Numbered from the stretch's first letter, positions 1 through 7,372 are shown. The stretch is DNA of 17,155 nucleotides from JBOHER01 sp050701115 (GCA_050701115.1 JBOHER010000067.1:1-17155), one strand, 5' to 3'. The notes: a model not told the origin generated them from the letters alone. Numbers and translations are program-made.

Positions 1-151
1 CCTTGAGCTTGGTTTCGTGCTTGCGGGCGTGGTGTGCGCAGAAGAGCAGTTCGCCACCGGTACGGAGCACGGCGCGAACCTGAGCCGCCGCGCCGCAACG
101 GTCGCAACGGTCTGCGGCGGTAAGTGCGGGGCGGGTGAGCGTAGTTGTCAT
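1..151 (-). CDS. DUF7455-like small zinc-binding protein (3' end outside window)
   Basis: The reverse strand reads from an ATG at 151 to the window edge and gives 50 codons beginning MTTTLTRPALTAADRCDRCG. The pair C16-x2-C19, followed by C38-A-H-H, looks like a small zinc ribbon. This matches from memory the short (about 70 aa) actinobacterial proteins now called DUF7455, which are widely conserved and often lie near housekeeping genes; their function is unknown. The start is supported by a GGAGG at 161-165 on the reverse strand, about nine bases before the ATG. The C-terminus lies off the window. A 7-bp hairpin sits just upstream of the ribosome binding site in the leader. Family assignment is by motif pattern only. 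Confidence 0.8.
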   Translation of the reverse strand, partial: MTTTLTRPALTAADRCDRCGAAAQVRAVLRTGGELLFCAHHARKHETKLK

Positions 152-422
152 TGGAGTCTCCCTCCGTCCCGGCATCGGAGCTTCGATGCCATCGATCCTG
201 CCGCGCCTACTCTGGCCCGGTTACCCGCTTTCGGCGGGCTCAAGTCGCCGGCACGTTGAGTGTGCGTTGCTTCTACTGTTCCAGACGTTTCGCACCCCGC
301 AAGTGTTCCCACAAAGCTGGAATCTCCGTCACACCGAAATAGTCCGGCTGCGCCCGGCCTGCGGTTACGGCTCGACCACGGCCGTTTTCTGATCGTTTCG
401 GCAGGTAGGGCACGATGGAGCA
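152..422. other. Divergent intergenic region between DUF7455-like gene and EamA gene
   Basis: This 271-bp gap separates two divergently oriented genes and should hold both promoters. I see a 7-bp stem hairpin (171-190), a 5-bp stem at 224-238 (cccgc / gcggg around tttcg), and no convincing sigma-A -35/-10 pair in either direction. Short open frames exist here but lack recognisable protein features and good ribosome binding sites. Confidence 0.5.
171..190 (-). promoter_or_regulatory. Leader hairpin next to the DUF7455-like ribosome binding site
   Basis: The arms ggcatcg (171-177) and cgatgcc (184-190) are exact inverted repeats around a six-base loop. In the transcript of the minus-strand gene the hairpin would end about five bases before the GGAGG ribosome binding site (161-165) and 20 bases before the ATG. 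It could tune translation or mRNA stability. No U-tract follows, so it is not an intrinsic terminator. Any role is inferred. Confidence 0.35.
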
Positions 423-1316
423 GTGACAGGGATTCGTGCCGGACGGCGGCTGGCGAGAGTTCCCGCTCCGGCGGTGTTCGTTCTCAGCGGAATTTCCATG
501 TACGTCGGCGCGGCGATGGCCGTATGGCTGTTCGGCGACGTCCCGCCGGCCGGAGTCGCCTGGTTACGGTGCCTGGGTGCGGCGCTGGTGCTGCTCGCCT
601 GGCGGCGGCCGGGCCGCGCCGCGTGGCGCGGTAAGGCGCTGCTGCTCGCGGGCGCGTTCGGGGTGGTCACCGCGGGCATGAACGTGCTCTTCTACGAGGC
701 CATCGCCCGGCTTCCGCTGGGGACGGCAGTCGCGCTCGAGTTCGTCGGCCCGGTCGCCGTCGCGGCCATCGGTTCGCGGGGCCGCCGGGACATCGCGGCA
801 CTGGTGATGGTCGCGATCGGGGTGCTGCTGATCGCGGATGTTCAGCTCTCCGGACGACCACTCGGGGTCGCCTTCGCGCTGCTGGCAGCCGCTGCATGGG
901 CCGGTTACATCGTGCTCGGCAAACGGGTGGCCCTCGCCGATACCGGCGTCTCGGGATTCGACAGCCTCGCCGTGGGGTTCGCGGTCGCCACCGTGGTGCT
1001 GTCCCCGTTGGCGATGGGCACCGGGGCGGTGTGGGGTTCGCCGGACCTGCTCGTGCTCGGCGTCGGGGTCGGCGTGCTGTCCACCGTGGTGCCCTACACG
1101 CTCGACCAGATCGTGCTGCGCAGGGTCGGCAGGGCAAGTTTCGCGCTCCTGCTCGCGCTGCTCCCGGTCACCGCGACCCTGATCGGGTTGGTGGTGCTCG
1201 GTCAGGTTCCGTCGGCGATGGAGGTGGTGGGCATCCTCGCCGTGGTGATCGGCGTCGCGCTGCGGACCAGGGAGCGTGACCAGCGGGTGTCGGCCTCGCC
1301 GGAGGAGCCGCCGTGA
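423..1316 (+). CDS. EamA/DMT-superfamily exporter, RhtA-like
   Basis: This is a 297-aa, very hydrophobic protein with the two tandem EamA repeats of the drug/metabolite transporter superfamily (roughly residues 16-138 and 147-282), enough for about ten membrane helices. The segment PLGTAVALEFVGPVAVA (residues 98-114), preceded by NVLFYEAIARL, is typical of the RhtA-like branch. Known members of that branch export amino acids such as threonine and homoserine, or other small metabolites. The start is a GTG preceded by GGAG six bases upstream. The protein acts in the cytoplasmic membrane and its substrate cannot be read from sequence. It stands alone: divergent from the DUF7455-like gene and convergent with the acyl-CoA synthetase, 43 bp away. 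Confidence 0.88.
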   Translation: MTGIRAGRRLARVPAPAVFVLSGISMYVGAAMAVWLFGDVPPAGVAWLRCLGAALVLLAWRRPGRAAWRGKALLLAGAFGVVTAGMNVLFYEAIARLPLGTAVALEFVGPVAVAAIGSRGRRDIAALVMVAIGVLLIADVQLSGRPLGVAFALLAAAAWAGYIVLGKRVALADTGVSGFDSLAVGFAVATVVLSPLAMGTGAVWGSPDLLVLGVGVGVLSTVVPYTLDQIVLRRVGRASFALLLALLPVTATLIGLVVLGQVPSAMEVVGILAVVIGVALRTRERDQRVSASPEEPP

Positions 1317-1359
1317 CCGGCGACCGTACATGACCCCGGCTTTCGCACAAGACACATGC

Positions 1360-3429
1360 TCAACCGCTGCGCTCGACGAGCAGGCGTTTGAGTACCTTGC
1401 CGGTGGTGTTGCGCGGCAGTCGGGACAGAAAGGTCACCTCGCGGGGCACCGAATACCGGGCCAGCCGGTGATGGATGTAGTTGCGTACCATGCCCGGGTC
1501 AAGCCGGGCACCGTCCTTCAGCACGATGTAGGCCGCCAGCCGCTGCCCGTACTCCGGATCAGGGACACCGACCACAGCCACCTCGCTGACCTGGGGTAAT
1601 GCCGCGAGCGCTTCCTCCACCGGGCGGGGGAACACATTCTCGCCGCCGGAGATGATCATTTCGTCGTCGCGGCCGGACACGAAGAGGCGGCCATCGGCAT
1701 CCAGGTAGCCGAGATCGCCGGTATCCATCAGCGCGTCCTTGATACCGGCGGTGGCGCCGTCGGTATAGCCGTCGAAGAGCATCTCGTTGCCCACGAAGAT
1801 CCGTCCCACCGCGCCCCGTGCCACCGGGTTCCCATCCTCGTCCAGGATGCCCATGCTGGTACCCAGCGGCGGATGACCCGCGGTGGTCGGTGCCCGCCTG
1901 AGGTCGGCCGGGGTCGCGACCGCCGCCCAGGACACCTCGGTGGATCCGTAGAAGTTGTACAGGATGTCACCGAAGGTATCCATGAACTCGGTGACCAGTG
2001 ATCCGGACAGGGCCGATCCGCTGCTCGCGACCACCCGCAGGCTCGAGGTGTCGTACCTGGTTCGCACGGATTTCGGCAGGTTCAGGATTCGCCGCAGCAT
2101 GATGGGAATGGCGATCAGCGAGGTACACCGATGCACCGAGATGGCCCGGAGGCAGGCTTGGGCGTCGAACCTGTCCTGCAGCACGACCGTCGCACGCAGG
2201 GGGGTGCTGATCTGCAGGGCGGCCAAGCCCCAGCTGTGGAACAGCGGTGCCGCGATGAGCATGCGTTCCCCGGCGTGCAGCGGTATCCGCGACAGCATGG
2301 AGGCGATGGTGCCGAATCCCTTGGGTGTTGGCCGCCGGGCTCCTTTCGGCGTGCCGCTGGTGCCCGAGGTCAGCACCACCAGCTTGCCCGGCTTGTCCGG
2401 TGGTCGCACCGCGATATCCGGTGCCTGTCGCATCGCGTCCTCGACGGTGAGCCTTTCCGGCAACGACGTGGGCGAGGTCGTACTGAACTGCGGGAGGTCG
2501 GCCGACAGGTACTGGGTGACTGGATGGAACTCGTCGTCGGCGAACAGGGCCGCGACGGAATGCTGCTCGACGATCTCCTCGACCTGGCGGGTGGCCAGCC
2601 CGGTGTTGAGTAACACCAGGTCGGCGCCCGCTTTGCCCGAGGCGACCATGCACTCGACCATGGCTGAGTGGTTGCGGGCAAGTGCGGCGATCTTGCTGCC
2701 CGGCCCGAGGCCCCGGTCGATCAGGGCGGCGGCAAGGCGGGTGGTGCGCTCGTCGAGTTCGGCGAAGGTTCGGGTCGCGCACTCGTCGGCGATCGCGAGG
2801 TGCTGCGGTGCCCGCGCCGCTGCCGCGCGATACCCACCTGCGAGCGTGAACCCCCACTTGGCCAGGGCATTGAGCTGACGGAAGGCCCGGTCAGGCCGAG
2901 CCGGAGCGATCACGCCGGATCTGATCATCAACTTCGCGACGCTCAGGTGTAGCGAGGCCGACTCGCCTTCGTTGGCGACCGCCGAGTTCGGCACCCCGGC
3001 CAGGTAGTCGCCCATCCTGCGCAACCCGTCGCGTGCCCAGGAGCGGATCTCGGCCTTGTTCCATGATCGCTCTTCCCGATGGCGGATCGCCGGGCGGAAG
3101 ATCACCAGGGCCACGCGGGTCCGGCCGGGCCGATCGTCGGCGAGGTCGACGGACACCCAGCCACCGGTGTCCGGCGTACCCGACAGGACCAGCTTTTCCT
3201 CCGGCCGATGGGTGGTCAGGTGCAGGAGGTAGTCAGAAAGCGCCCCGCTGGGCAAGGCCGCCCGGAACTGGTACGCCTTGGGTTCACCGCGTTTGGCCGG
3301 GGGGATCAGTTCGCACGCGGTGAGCCCGCTGAAGAAGCGCGGGTAGAGCTCGGGAGAGCCGAGCAGCTCCCAGAGTGCGGCCCGCGGGTGATCGAGCAGG
3401 ACATCGAAGGCAAGGTAATCGAAAGACAT
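1360..3429 (-). CDS. SRPBCC-domain / ANL acyl-CoA synthetase fusion protein
   Basis: This 689-aa protein has two parts. Residues 1 to about 150 resemble an SRPBCC/polyketide-cyclase-like lipid-binding fold (start MSFDYLAFDVLLDHPRAALW). Residues about 195-689 form a complete ANL adenylating enzyme. Visible ANL motifs are the P-loop LTSGTSGTPKG (353-363), YNFYGSTE (491-498), DTGDLGYLDADGRLFVSGRDD (569-589), GGENVFPRPVEE (595-606) and the C-terminal catalytic lysine motif PRNTTGKVLKR (672-682). The family makes acyl-adenylate from a carboxylic acid and ATP, then usually an acyl-CoA. FadD-type acyl-CoA synthetases are about 500-550 aa, so the N-terminal domain is an addition. I chose ATG 3429 over an upstream frame extension because the domain starts there; AAGGAGG lies 14 bases upstream, slightly far. 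The gene is divergent from tmsA/tmsB, which suggests a linked role in activating or recycling branched fatty acids (inference). Confidence 0.85.
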   Translation of the reverse strand: MSFDYLAFDVLLDHPRAALWELLGSPELYPRFFSGLTACELIPPAKRGEPKAYQFRAALPSGALSDYLLHLTTHRPEEKLVLSGTPDTGGWVSVDLADDRPGRTRVALVIFRPAIRHREERSWNKAEIRSWARDGLRRMGDYLAGVPNSAVANEGESASLHLSVAKLMIRSGVIAPARPDRAFRQLNALAKWGFTLAGGYRAAAARAPQHLAIADECATRTFAELDERTTRLAAALIDRGLGPGSKIAALARNHSAMVECMVASGKAGADLVLLNTGLATRQVEEIVEQHSVAALFADDEFHPVTQYLSADLPQFSTTSPTSLPERLTVEDAMRQAPDIAVRPPDKPGKLVVLTSGTSGTPKGARRPTPKGFGTIASMLSRIPLHAGERMLIAAPLFHSWGLAALQISTPLRATVVLQDRFDAQACLRAISVHRCTSLIAIPIMLRRILNLPKSVRTRYDTSSLRVVASSGSALSGSLVTEFMDTFGDILYNFYGSTEVSWAAVATPADLRRAPTTAGHPPLGTSMGILDEDGNPVARGAVGRIFVGNEMLFDGYTDGATAGIKDALMDTGDLGYLDADGRLFVSGRDDEMIISGGENVFPRPVEEALAALPQVSEVAVVGVPDPEYGQRLAAYIVLKDGARLDPGMVRNYIHHRLARYSVPREVTFLSRLPRNTTGKVLKRLLVERSG

Positions 3430-3558
3430 GTCGCGACGTCCTGCCTCCTTCCTCCCCACGTTGGTGTGCGAGCTTAAGCGATTCTCTCCGCGATCGGGAA
3501 ACAAGTTGCCGCCATAATGGTGTAGTTCCCCGAGCAATTTCGCCTATGATTGATCAAC
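3430..3558. promoter_or_regulatory. Divergent promoter region, acyl-CoA synthetase / tmsAB
   Basis: These 129 bp separate the two divergent lipid genes and must carry both promoters. In the plus direction a good -10 lies at 3545-3550. For the minus gene I see only weak candidates (a TAAGCT and a CATTAT on the reverse strand) without a matching -35. No clear operator palindrome was found. Confidence 0.6.
3545..3550 (+). promoter_or_regulatory. -10 element TATGAT, predicted leaderless promoter of tmsA
   Basis: TATGAT differs from the TATAAT consensus by one base. Its end is eight bases before the ATG at 3559, so transcription would begin on or within a base or two of the start codon. No Shine-Dalgarno-like sequence precedes this ATG. 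Leaderless mRNAs are common in actinobacteria. The -35 is poor (gtagtt at 3522-3527 with a 17-base spacer). Confidence 0.5.
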
Positions 3559-4932
3559 ATGGGCGTTCGTCACGCGCTGACCGAGCATGCCGAGGCTGTG
3601 TCCGCGTTGCGGGAGCGACTGGCCGCGCTTCCACCCGGCACGCCCGTGCGGCTGGCCAAGTCCACCTCGAACCTGTTCCGGTTCCGTGCCCCACATCGAG
3701 GTGAGGGGCTGGACGTCAGCGCCTTCGATGGGGTGCTGCACGTCGACGCGCAGGCGCGCGCCGCGGACGTCGGAGGGATGACCACCTACCAGGATCTGGT
3801 TGACGCCACCCTGCCGCACGGCCTGATGCCCTATGTCGTTCCGCAGCTGAAAACCATCACCCTCGGCGGCGCGGTCGCGGGGTTGGGCATCGAATCGAGC
3901 TCCTTCAGGCGTGGCCTTCCGCACGAGTCGGTGCTGGAGATGGAAATCCTGACCGGCGCCGGTGAGGTCGTGCTGGCTACACCCGACAACGAGCACCGCG
4001 CGCTGTACTACGGGTTCCCGAACTCCTACGGCACGCTCGGCTACGCCCTCCGGCTGCGCATCGCGCTGGACCCGGTTCGACCGGTCGTCACGCTCCGCCA
4101 TGAGCGGTTCGCCGACGCGGCGACGGGTGCGCGCGCGTTGTCGGACATCTGTGCGACGCGCAGCTACCGGGAAGTCGCCGTCGACTTTCTGGACGGCACG
4201 GTCTTCGGGCCCGATGAGTGTTACCTCACGCTCGGCACCTTCGCCGACTCGGCAGGCAACCTCAGTGACTACACCGGACAGCGGATCTACTACCGCTCGA
4301 TCCAGGAATTCGGCGAGGATGCGCTGAGCGTGCGGGACTACCTGTGGCGCTGGGATACCGACTGGTTCTGGTGCTCGCGCGCGCTGGGCGCGCAACACCC
4401 GCTGGTGCGCAGGCTGTGGCCCAAACGCTACCTGCGCTCGGACGTCTACCGCAGGATCGTCGCCGCCGATCGCCGGTATGGCCTTACCGATCGGCTGCGG
4501 TCGATGCGGGACCGGCCCGCTGAGGAACCGGTGGTCCAGGACATCGAGGTACCCGTCGACCGGCTCGCCGAGTTCCTGACGTTCTTCCACTCCGACATCG
4601 GCATCACGCCTATCTGGTTGTGCCCGCTGCGCCAGCGCGCGCCGCTGCCGTGGACCCTGTATCCGCTGGACCCGGACACCCTCTACGTCAACGTGGGTTT
4701 CTGGTCGTCGGTCCCGTTGGCGCAAGGAGAGCCGCAGGGCAGTCACAACCGCAGGATCGAGCGGGTGGTGACCGAACTGGGCGGGCACAAATCGCTGTAC
4801 TCGACGTCCTACTACGAGGAGGCTGAGTTCCGGCGTCTGTACAACGGGGAGGCGTACTCCGGGCTCAAGGAGACTTACGACCCGGACGGCAGGCTGCCGG
4901 GTCTGTACGACAAGTGCGTGCGTGGGCGATAG
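3559..4932 (+). CDS. tmsA: FAD-binding oxidoreductase, 10-methylene fatty acid reductase (TmsA/BfaA-like)
   Basis: This is a 457-aa flavoprotein of the PCMH/FAD_binding_4 type, related to the sterol reductase DHCR24. The FAD-binding core is visible around residues 92-160: VVPQLKTITLGGAVAGLGIE, then SSSFRRGLPHESV, then FPNSYGTLGYALRLRI. In mycobacteria a protein of this family acts with an adjacent methyltransferase. The methyltransferase makes a 10-methylene fatty acyl chain from oleoyl lipid, and the flavoprotein reduces it to the 10-methyl (tuberculostearic) form. Placement directly before a CFA-type methyltransferase (35-bp gap) is the main argument for this role. The frame is open from a TTG at 3550, but ATG 3559 fits the -10 at 3545-3550 and gives a normal N-terminus. 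The symbol is assigned by family and context. Confidence 0.82.
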   Translation: MGVRHALTEHAEAVSALRERLAALPPGTPVRLAKSTSNLFRFRAPHRGEGLDVSAFDGVLHVDAQARAADVGGMTTYQDLVDATLPHGLMPYVVPQLKTITLGGAVAGLGIESSSFRRGLPHESVLEMEILTGAGEVVLATPDNEHRALYYGFPNSYGTLGYALRLRIALDPVRPVVTLRHERFADAATGARALSDICATRSYREVAVDFLDGTVFGPDECYLTLGTFADSAGNLSDYTGQRIYYRSIQEFGEDALSVRDYLWRWDTDWFWCSRALGAQHPLVRRLWPKRYLRSDVYRRIVAADRRYGLTDRLRSMRDRPAEEPVVQDIEVPVDRLAEFLTFFHSDIGITPIWLCPLRQRAPLPWTLYPLDPDTLYVNVGFWSSVPLAQGEPQGSHNRRIERVVTELGGHKSLYSTSYYEEAEFRRLYNGEAYSGLKETYDPDGRLPGLYDKCVRGR

Positions 4933-4967
4933 CGCCGGGGATCGGCGCGGGATGAAGGGAGCGGGCG

Positions 4968-6203
4968 ATGCGGTTGGCCGAGATCTTCATGCTGACTCTT
5001 GGCGAAGACGCTGACATCGAGGTTCATGCCTTTGACGGCAGCCGGGCGGGTCCGCGGGATGCGCCGGTCAGGATCGAGATTCGTTCGCCGCTGGCCGTGT
5101 CCTATCTGGCGTCCGCGCCCGGTGAGCTGGGTCTGAGCCGCGCCTATATCAGCGGATATCTGGACATCGCCGGCGATCTGTACGTGGCGCTGTCCGCTAT
5201 GCAGCGGCTGGCGTTCGAGGATCTGCCGCCCACGCTGCGGGCCAGGATGGCCGCCCGGCTGGCCGCGACCCGGATCATGTGGCCGGTGCAGCGCCCCGCG
5301 CTGGAGGCGCGCCTGCGCGGGCCCCGGCATTCGATGGCCCGCGATCAGGCAGCGATCGCGCACCACTACGACGTGTCGAACCGGTTCTACGAGTGGATCC
5401 TCGGTCCGTCGATGGCCTACACCTGCGCCGTCTACCCGACCGGGGAAGTGAGTCTGGAGGAGGCGCAGTTCGCCAAACACGACCTGGTCGCAGGCAAACT
5501 CGGTCTGCGGGAAGGCATGCGACTTCTCGACGTCGGGTGCGGCTGGGGCGGCATGGTCCTGCACGCCGCCAAGGAGTACGGGGTGCGCGCGCTCGGCGTG
5601 ACGCTGTCCCGCAAGCAGGCGGAGTGGGCGCAGAAGGCCATCGCGCACGAAGGGCTTGGTGACCTGGCCGAGGTGCGGCACCTTGACTACCGCGCCGTGC
5701 CGGAGACCGGCTTCGACGCGGTCAGCTCGATCGGGCTCACCGAACACGTCGGCAGGTCCCAGCTCGCCCACTACTTCGAGTTCCTGAACTCGAAACTGCG
5801 TCCTGGTGGGCGGCTGCTCAACCACTGCATCACCCGACCCGACAATTCCCGCCCGGCGAAGGTGGGTGGGTTCATCAACCGCTACATCTTCCCCGACGGC
5901 GAACTGCTCGGGCCGGGTTTCATCATCTCGGCGATGCACGATCACGGGTTCGAGGTGCGGCACGAGGAGAACCTGCGGGAGCATTACGCGCTCACCCTCA
6001 AGGCATGGTGTGCCAACCTGGAAGCGCACTGGGACGAGGCCGTGCGCGAGGTCGGCATGCAGCGGGCGCGGACCTGGCGGCTCTACCTGTACGCCTCCTG
6101 GCTGGGCTTCGAGCGCAACAACGTTCAGCTGCACCAGGTGCTGGGGGTGCGGCTGGACGATGCGCGATCCGGCATGCCGCTGCGCCCCGACTGGACCGGT
6201 TAG
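4968..6203 (+). CDS. tmsB: SAM-dependent fatty acyl methyltransferase, CFA-synthase family (TmsB/BfaB-like)
   Basis: This is a 411-aa protein of the cyclopropane-fatty-acyl-phospholipid synthase/mycolic acid methyltransferase family. The entry motif HHYDVSNRFYEWIL spans 132-145, the SAM-binding glycine loop LLDVGCGWGGM spans 186-196, and the C-terminal FERNNVQLHQVL spans 381-392. Residues aligned with the mycobacterial CmaA1 active site are present: C153 in MAYTC, E259 in GLTEH, H286 in NHCIT and Y340 in EHYALTL. The N-terminal ~115 residues match the longer CFA/UfaA1-like proteins rather than the shorter CmaA group. The likely reaction is methyl transfer to the double bond of a membrane-lipid oleoyl chain, giving a 10-methylene product for TmsA. 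The start is ATG with AAGGGAG seven bases upstream. Simple cyclopropanation is the alternative. Confidence 0.85.
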   Translation: MRLAEIFMLTLGEDADIEVHAFDGSRAGPRDAPVRIEIRSPLAVSYLASAPGELGLSRAYISGYLDIAGDLYVALSAMQRLAFEDLPPTLRARMAARLAATRIMWPVQRPALEARLRGPRHSMARDQAAIAHHYDVSNRFYEWILGPSMAYTCAVYPTGEVSLEEAQFAKHDLVAGKLGLREGMRLLDVGCGWGGMVLHAAKEYGVRALGVTLSRKQAEWAQKAIAHEGLGDLAEVRHLDYRAVPETGFDAVSSIGLTEHVGRSQLAHYFEFLNSKLRPGGRLLNHCITRPDNSRPAKVGGFINRYIFPDGELLGPGFIISAMHDHGFEVRHEENLREHYALTLKAWCANLEAHWDEAVREVGMQRARTWRLYLYASWLGFERNNVQLHQVLGVRLDDARSGMPLRPDWTG

Positions 6204-7232
6204 TTAGCGGTTCACCGTCGCGATCGAGGACCTCGCCCGCAGCGGCATCGGGATGCGGTGTGTCGCCGGGTCGATCCTGTTCTCGATGAGCAGGTCGACC
6301 GCGACCTTGCCCAGTTCGTAGTGGGGGAGTGCCACCGAGGTCAGTTGCGGTCGTAGCCAGGAGGCCAGTTCGGAGTCGTCGAAGGACACTACGGACACGT
6401 CGTCGGGTATGCGAAGGCCCTTCTCCTGGAGGGCCTGGTAGGCGCCAAGGGCCAGCCGGTCGTTGGCGCAGATCAGTGCTCGTGGCCGGCGGCCCTCGTC
6501 GAGCAGGCGGCGGACACCGTGGTAGCCGTGCTCGGGTTCCCAGGCGCATTCGACCGCGCCTGCGAGCGTCGCACCCGCGTCGCCGAGTACCTCCTCGATG
6601 CCCTGCATCCGTTGGCGGCCGGCATATACCCCATCCGGTGTGCCCGAGGTCTTGTGCCTGCCGCCGATGGCGTAGATGCCGTTGGCGTGACCGGCCCGCA
6701 CCAGCGCGCCAGCTGCGCTGCGACCGGCACCCAGTTCGTCGGGCAGGACGGTCGGTGCCCCGAACGCGTCATTCAAGCAATTCAGCAGCACGACGGCACG
6801 GCCGCGCAGGTTCGGCGGCGGTTGCGCTTCCCGGGTGTACATCACCGCGTAGATCACGCCGTCGACCTGGCGGTCCAGCATCTCCTCGACCAGCCGCCGC
6901 TCGACCACCGGATCACCCGAGGTTTCCGCGACGAAGAGCAGCCGGTCGTGGGCGAAGGCAGCGTCCAGCGCCCCGTGCACGACTTCACCGGCGTATTGGG
7001 TGGTCGCGATCGTGTCGGACACCAGGCCGATGGTGCGGGTCACACTGGTCCGCAGGCTGCGTGCGGTGAGGTTCGGGCGGTAGCCGAGCTCCGCCGCGGC
7101 GTCGAGCACCCTGCGGTGTGCGTCGGCCGAGATGCGCATGTCGGTGCGGCCGGACATGACGAAGGACGCGGTCGTCCTCGACACCTCGGCCTTCCGCGCC
7201 ACGTCGGCGAGGGTGATGCGCGACGAAGGCAT
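6204..7232 (-). CDS. LacI-family transcriptional regulator of the sugar operon
   Basis: This is a 342-aa LacI/GalR regulator. The N-terminal helix-turn-helix is ITLADVARKAEVSRTTASFV (6-25) and the hinge helix region is YRPNLTARSLRT (51-62). A periplasmic-binding-protein-like effector domain starts at TIGLVSDT (67) and ends with the dimer/ligand segment VSVVSFDDSELASWLRPQLTS. It would repress until a sugar binds. AAGGGGAC precedes the ATG by five bases. The gene is divergent from the ABC/GH operon, and a 16-bp palindrome lies 13 bases upstream of its own ATG, so autoregulation is expected. Its stop codon directly abuts the tmsB stop codon (6201-6203) with no gap. The inducer is unknown; a sucrose-like or other alpha-glucoside is inferred from the operon. 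Confidence 0.92.
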   Translation of the reverse strand: MPSSRITLADVARKAEVSRTTASFVMSGRTDMRISADAHRRVLDAAAELGYRPNLTARSLRTSVTRTIGLVSDTIATTQYAGEVVHGALDAAFAHDRLLFVAETSGDPVVERRLVEEMLDRQVDGVIYAVMYTREAQPPPNLRGRAVVLLNCLNDAFGAPTVLPDELGAGRSAAGALVRAGHANGIYAIGGRHKTSGTPDGVYAGRQRMQGIEEVLGDAGATLAGAVECAWEPEHGYHGVRRLLDEGRRPRALICANDRLALGAYQALQEKGLRIPDDVSVVSFDDSELASWLRPQLTSVALPHYELGKVAVDLLIENRIDPATHRIPMPLRARSSIATVNR

Positions 7233-7245
7233 ACCTTGTCCCCTT

Positions 7246-7261
7246 GCTATATCGAGTTAGC
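7246..7261 (-). promoter_or_regulatory. LacI-type operator O1, at the regulator's own promoter
   Basis: On the minus strand this reads GCTAACTCGATATAGC, an imperfect palindrome with the central CG usual for LacI-family operators. It matches the site at 7357-7372 in 15 of 16 positions, continues with the same AA, and lies in the opposite orientation. It covers the predicted regulator transcription start, about seven bases after the -10 at 7266-7271. Confidence 0.82.
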
Positions 7262-7265
7262 TTCG

Positions 7266-7294
7266 ACAATCGCGGAGTCCGCGCTGGTAGTCAA
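7266..7294 (-). promoter_or_regulatory. Predicted promoter of the LacI-family gene
   Basis: On the reverse strand TTGACT (7294-7289) is followed by a 17-base spacer and GATTGT (7271-7266). The -35 is one base off consensus and the -10 is moderate. The spacing is ideal, and operator O1 falls at the expected transcription start. Confidence 0.5.
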
Positions 7295-7323
7295 GCGACT
7301 TTCGACAATTTTGCCCAGAGGTA

Positions 7324-7353
7324 TTGACAACCCTGTGACTGGCCGCACATCCT
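7324..7353 (+). promoter_or_regulatory. Predicted promoter of the sugar ABC/GH operon
   Basis: A perfect TTGACA -35 at 7324-7329 is followed, after 18 bases, by a weak -10 CATCCT (7348-7353). The start would fall near 7360, inside operator O2. The -10 is the uncertain part. Confidence 0.45.
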
Positions 7354-7356
7354 CTA

Positions 7357-7372
7357 GCTAACTCGATTTAGC
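7357..7372 (+). promoter_or_regulatory. LacI-type operator O2, at the operon promoter
   Basis: The sequence GCTAACTCGATTTAGC is an inverted repeat (GCTAACTC and GCTAAATC as half-sites) with a central CG. It is a near copy of O1, 111 bp away centre to centre. It overlaps the predicted start of the operon mRNA, so bound regulator would block transcription. Confidence 0.85.

Noticed and set aside
284..310. ECF/SigR-like promoter (GGGAAC, 18 bases, GTC on the minus strand) upstream of the DUF7455-like gene
   Set aside because: The -10 lacks the required GTT and the site is about 130 bases from the start codon; a chance match is likely.
1317..1359. Bidirectional terminator between the EamA gene and the acyl-CoA synthetase gene
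   Set aside because: The 43-bp gap has no stable stem followed by a T-tract in either direction.
3544..4788. Long minus-strand open frame (414 aa) opposite tmsA
   Set aside because: It mirrors the codon pattern of a clearly real plus-strand gene, has low-complexity Arg/Val/Gln-rich sequence and no family motifs; such shadows are common at this GC content.
4875..6134. Long minus-strand open frame (419 aa) opposite tmsB
   Set aside because: It is an antisense shadow of a gene with an intact SAM-methyltransferase motif set; it shows no ribosome binding site or recognisable domain.
7246..7372. DNA looping between the two LacI operators
   Set aside because: The 111-bp centre-to-centre spacing is about 10.6 helical turns, so the sites lie on roughly opposite faces, and simple blocking at each promoter explains them.
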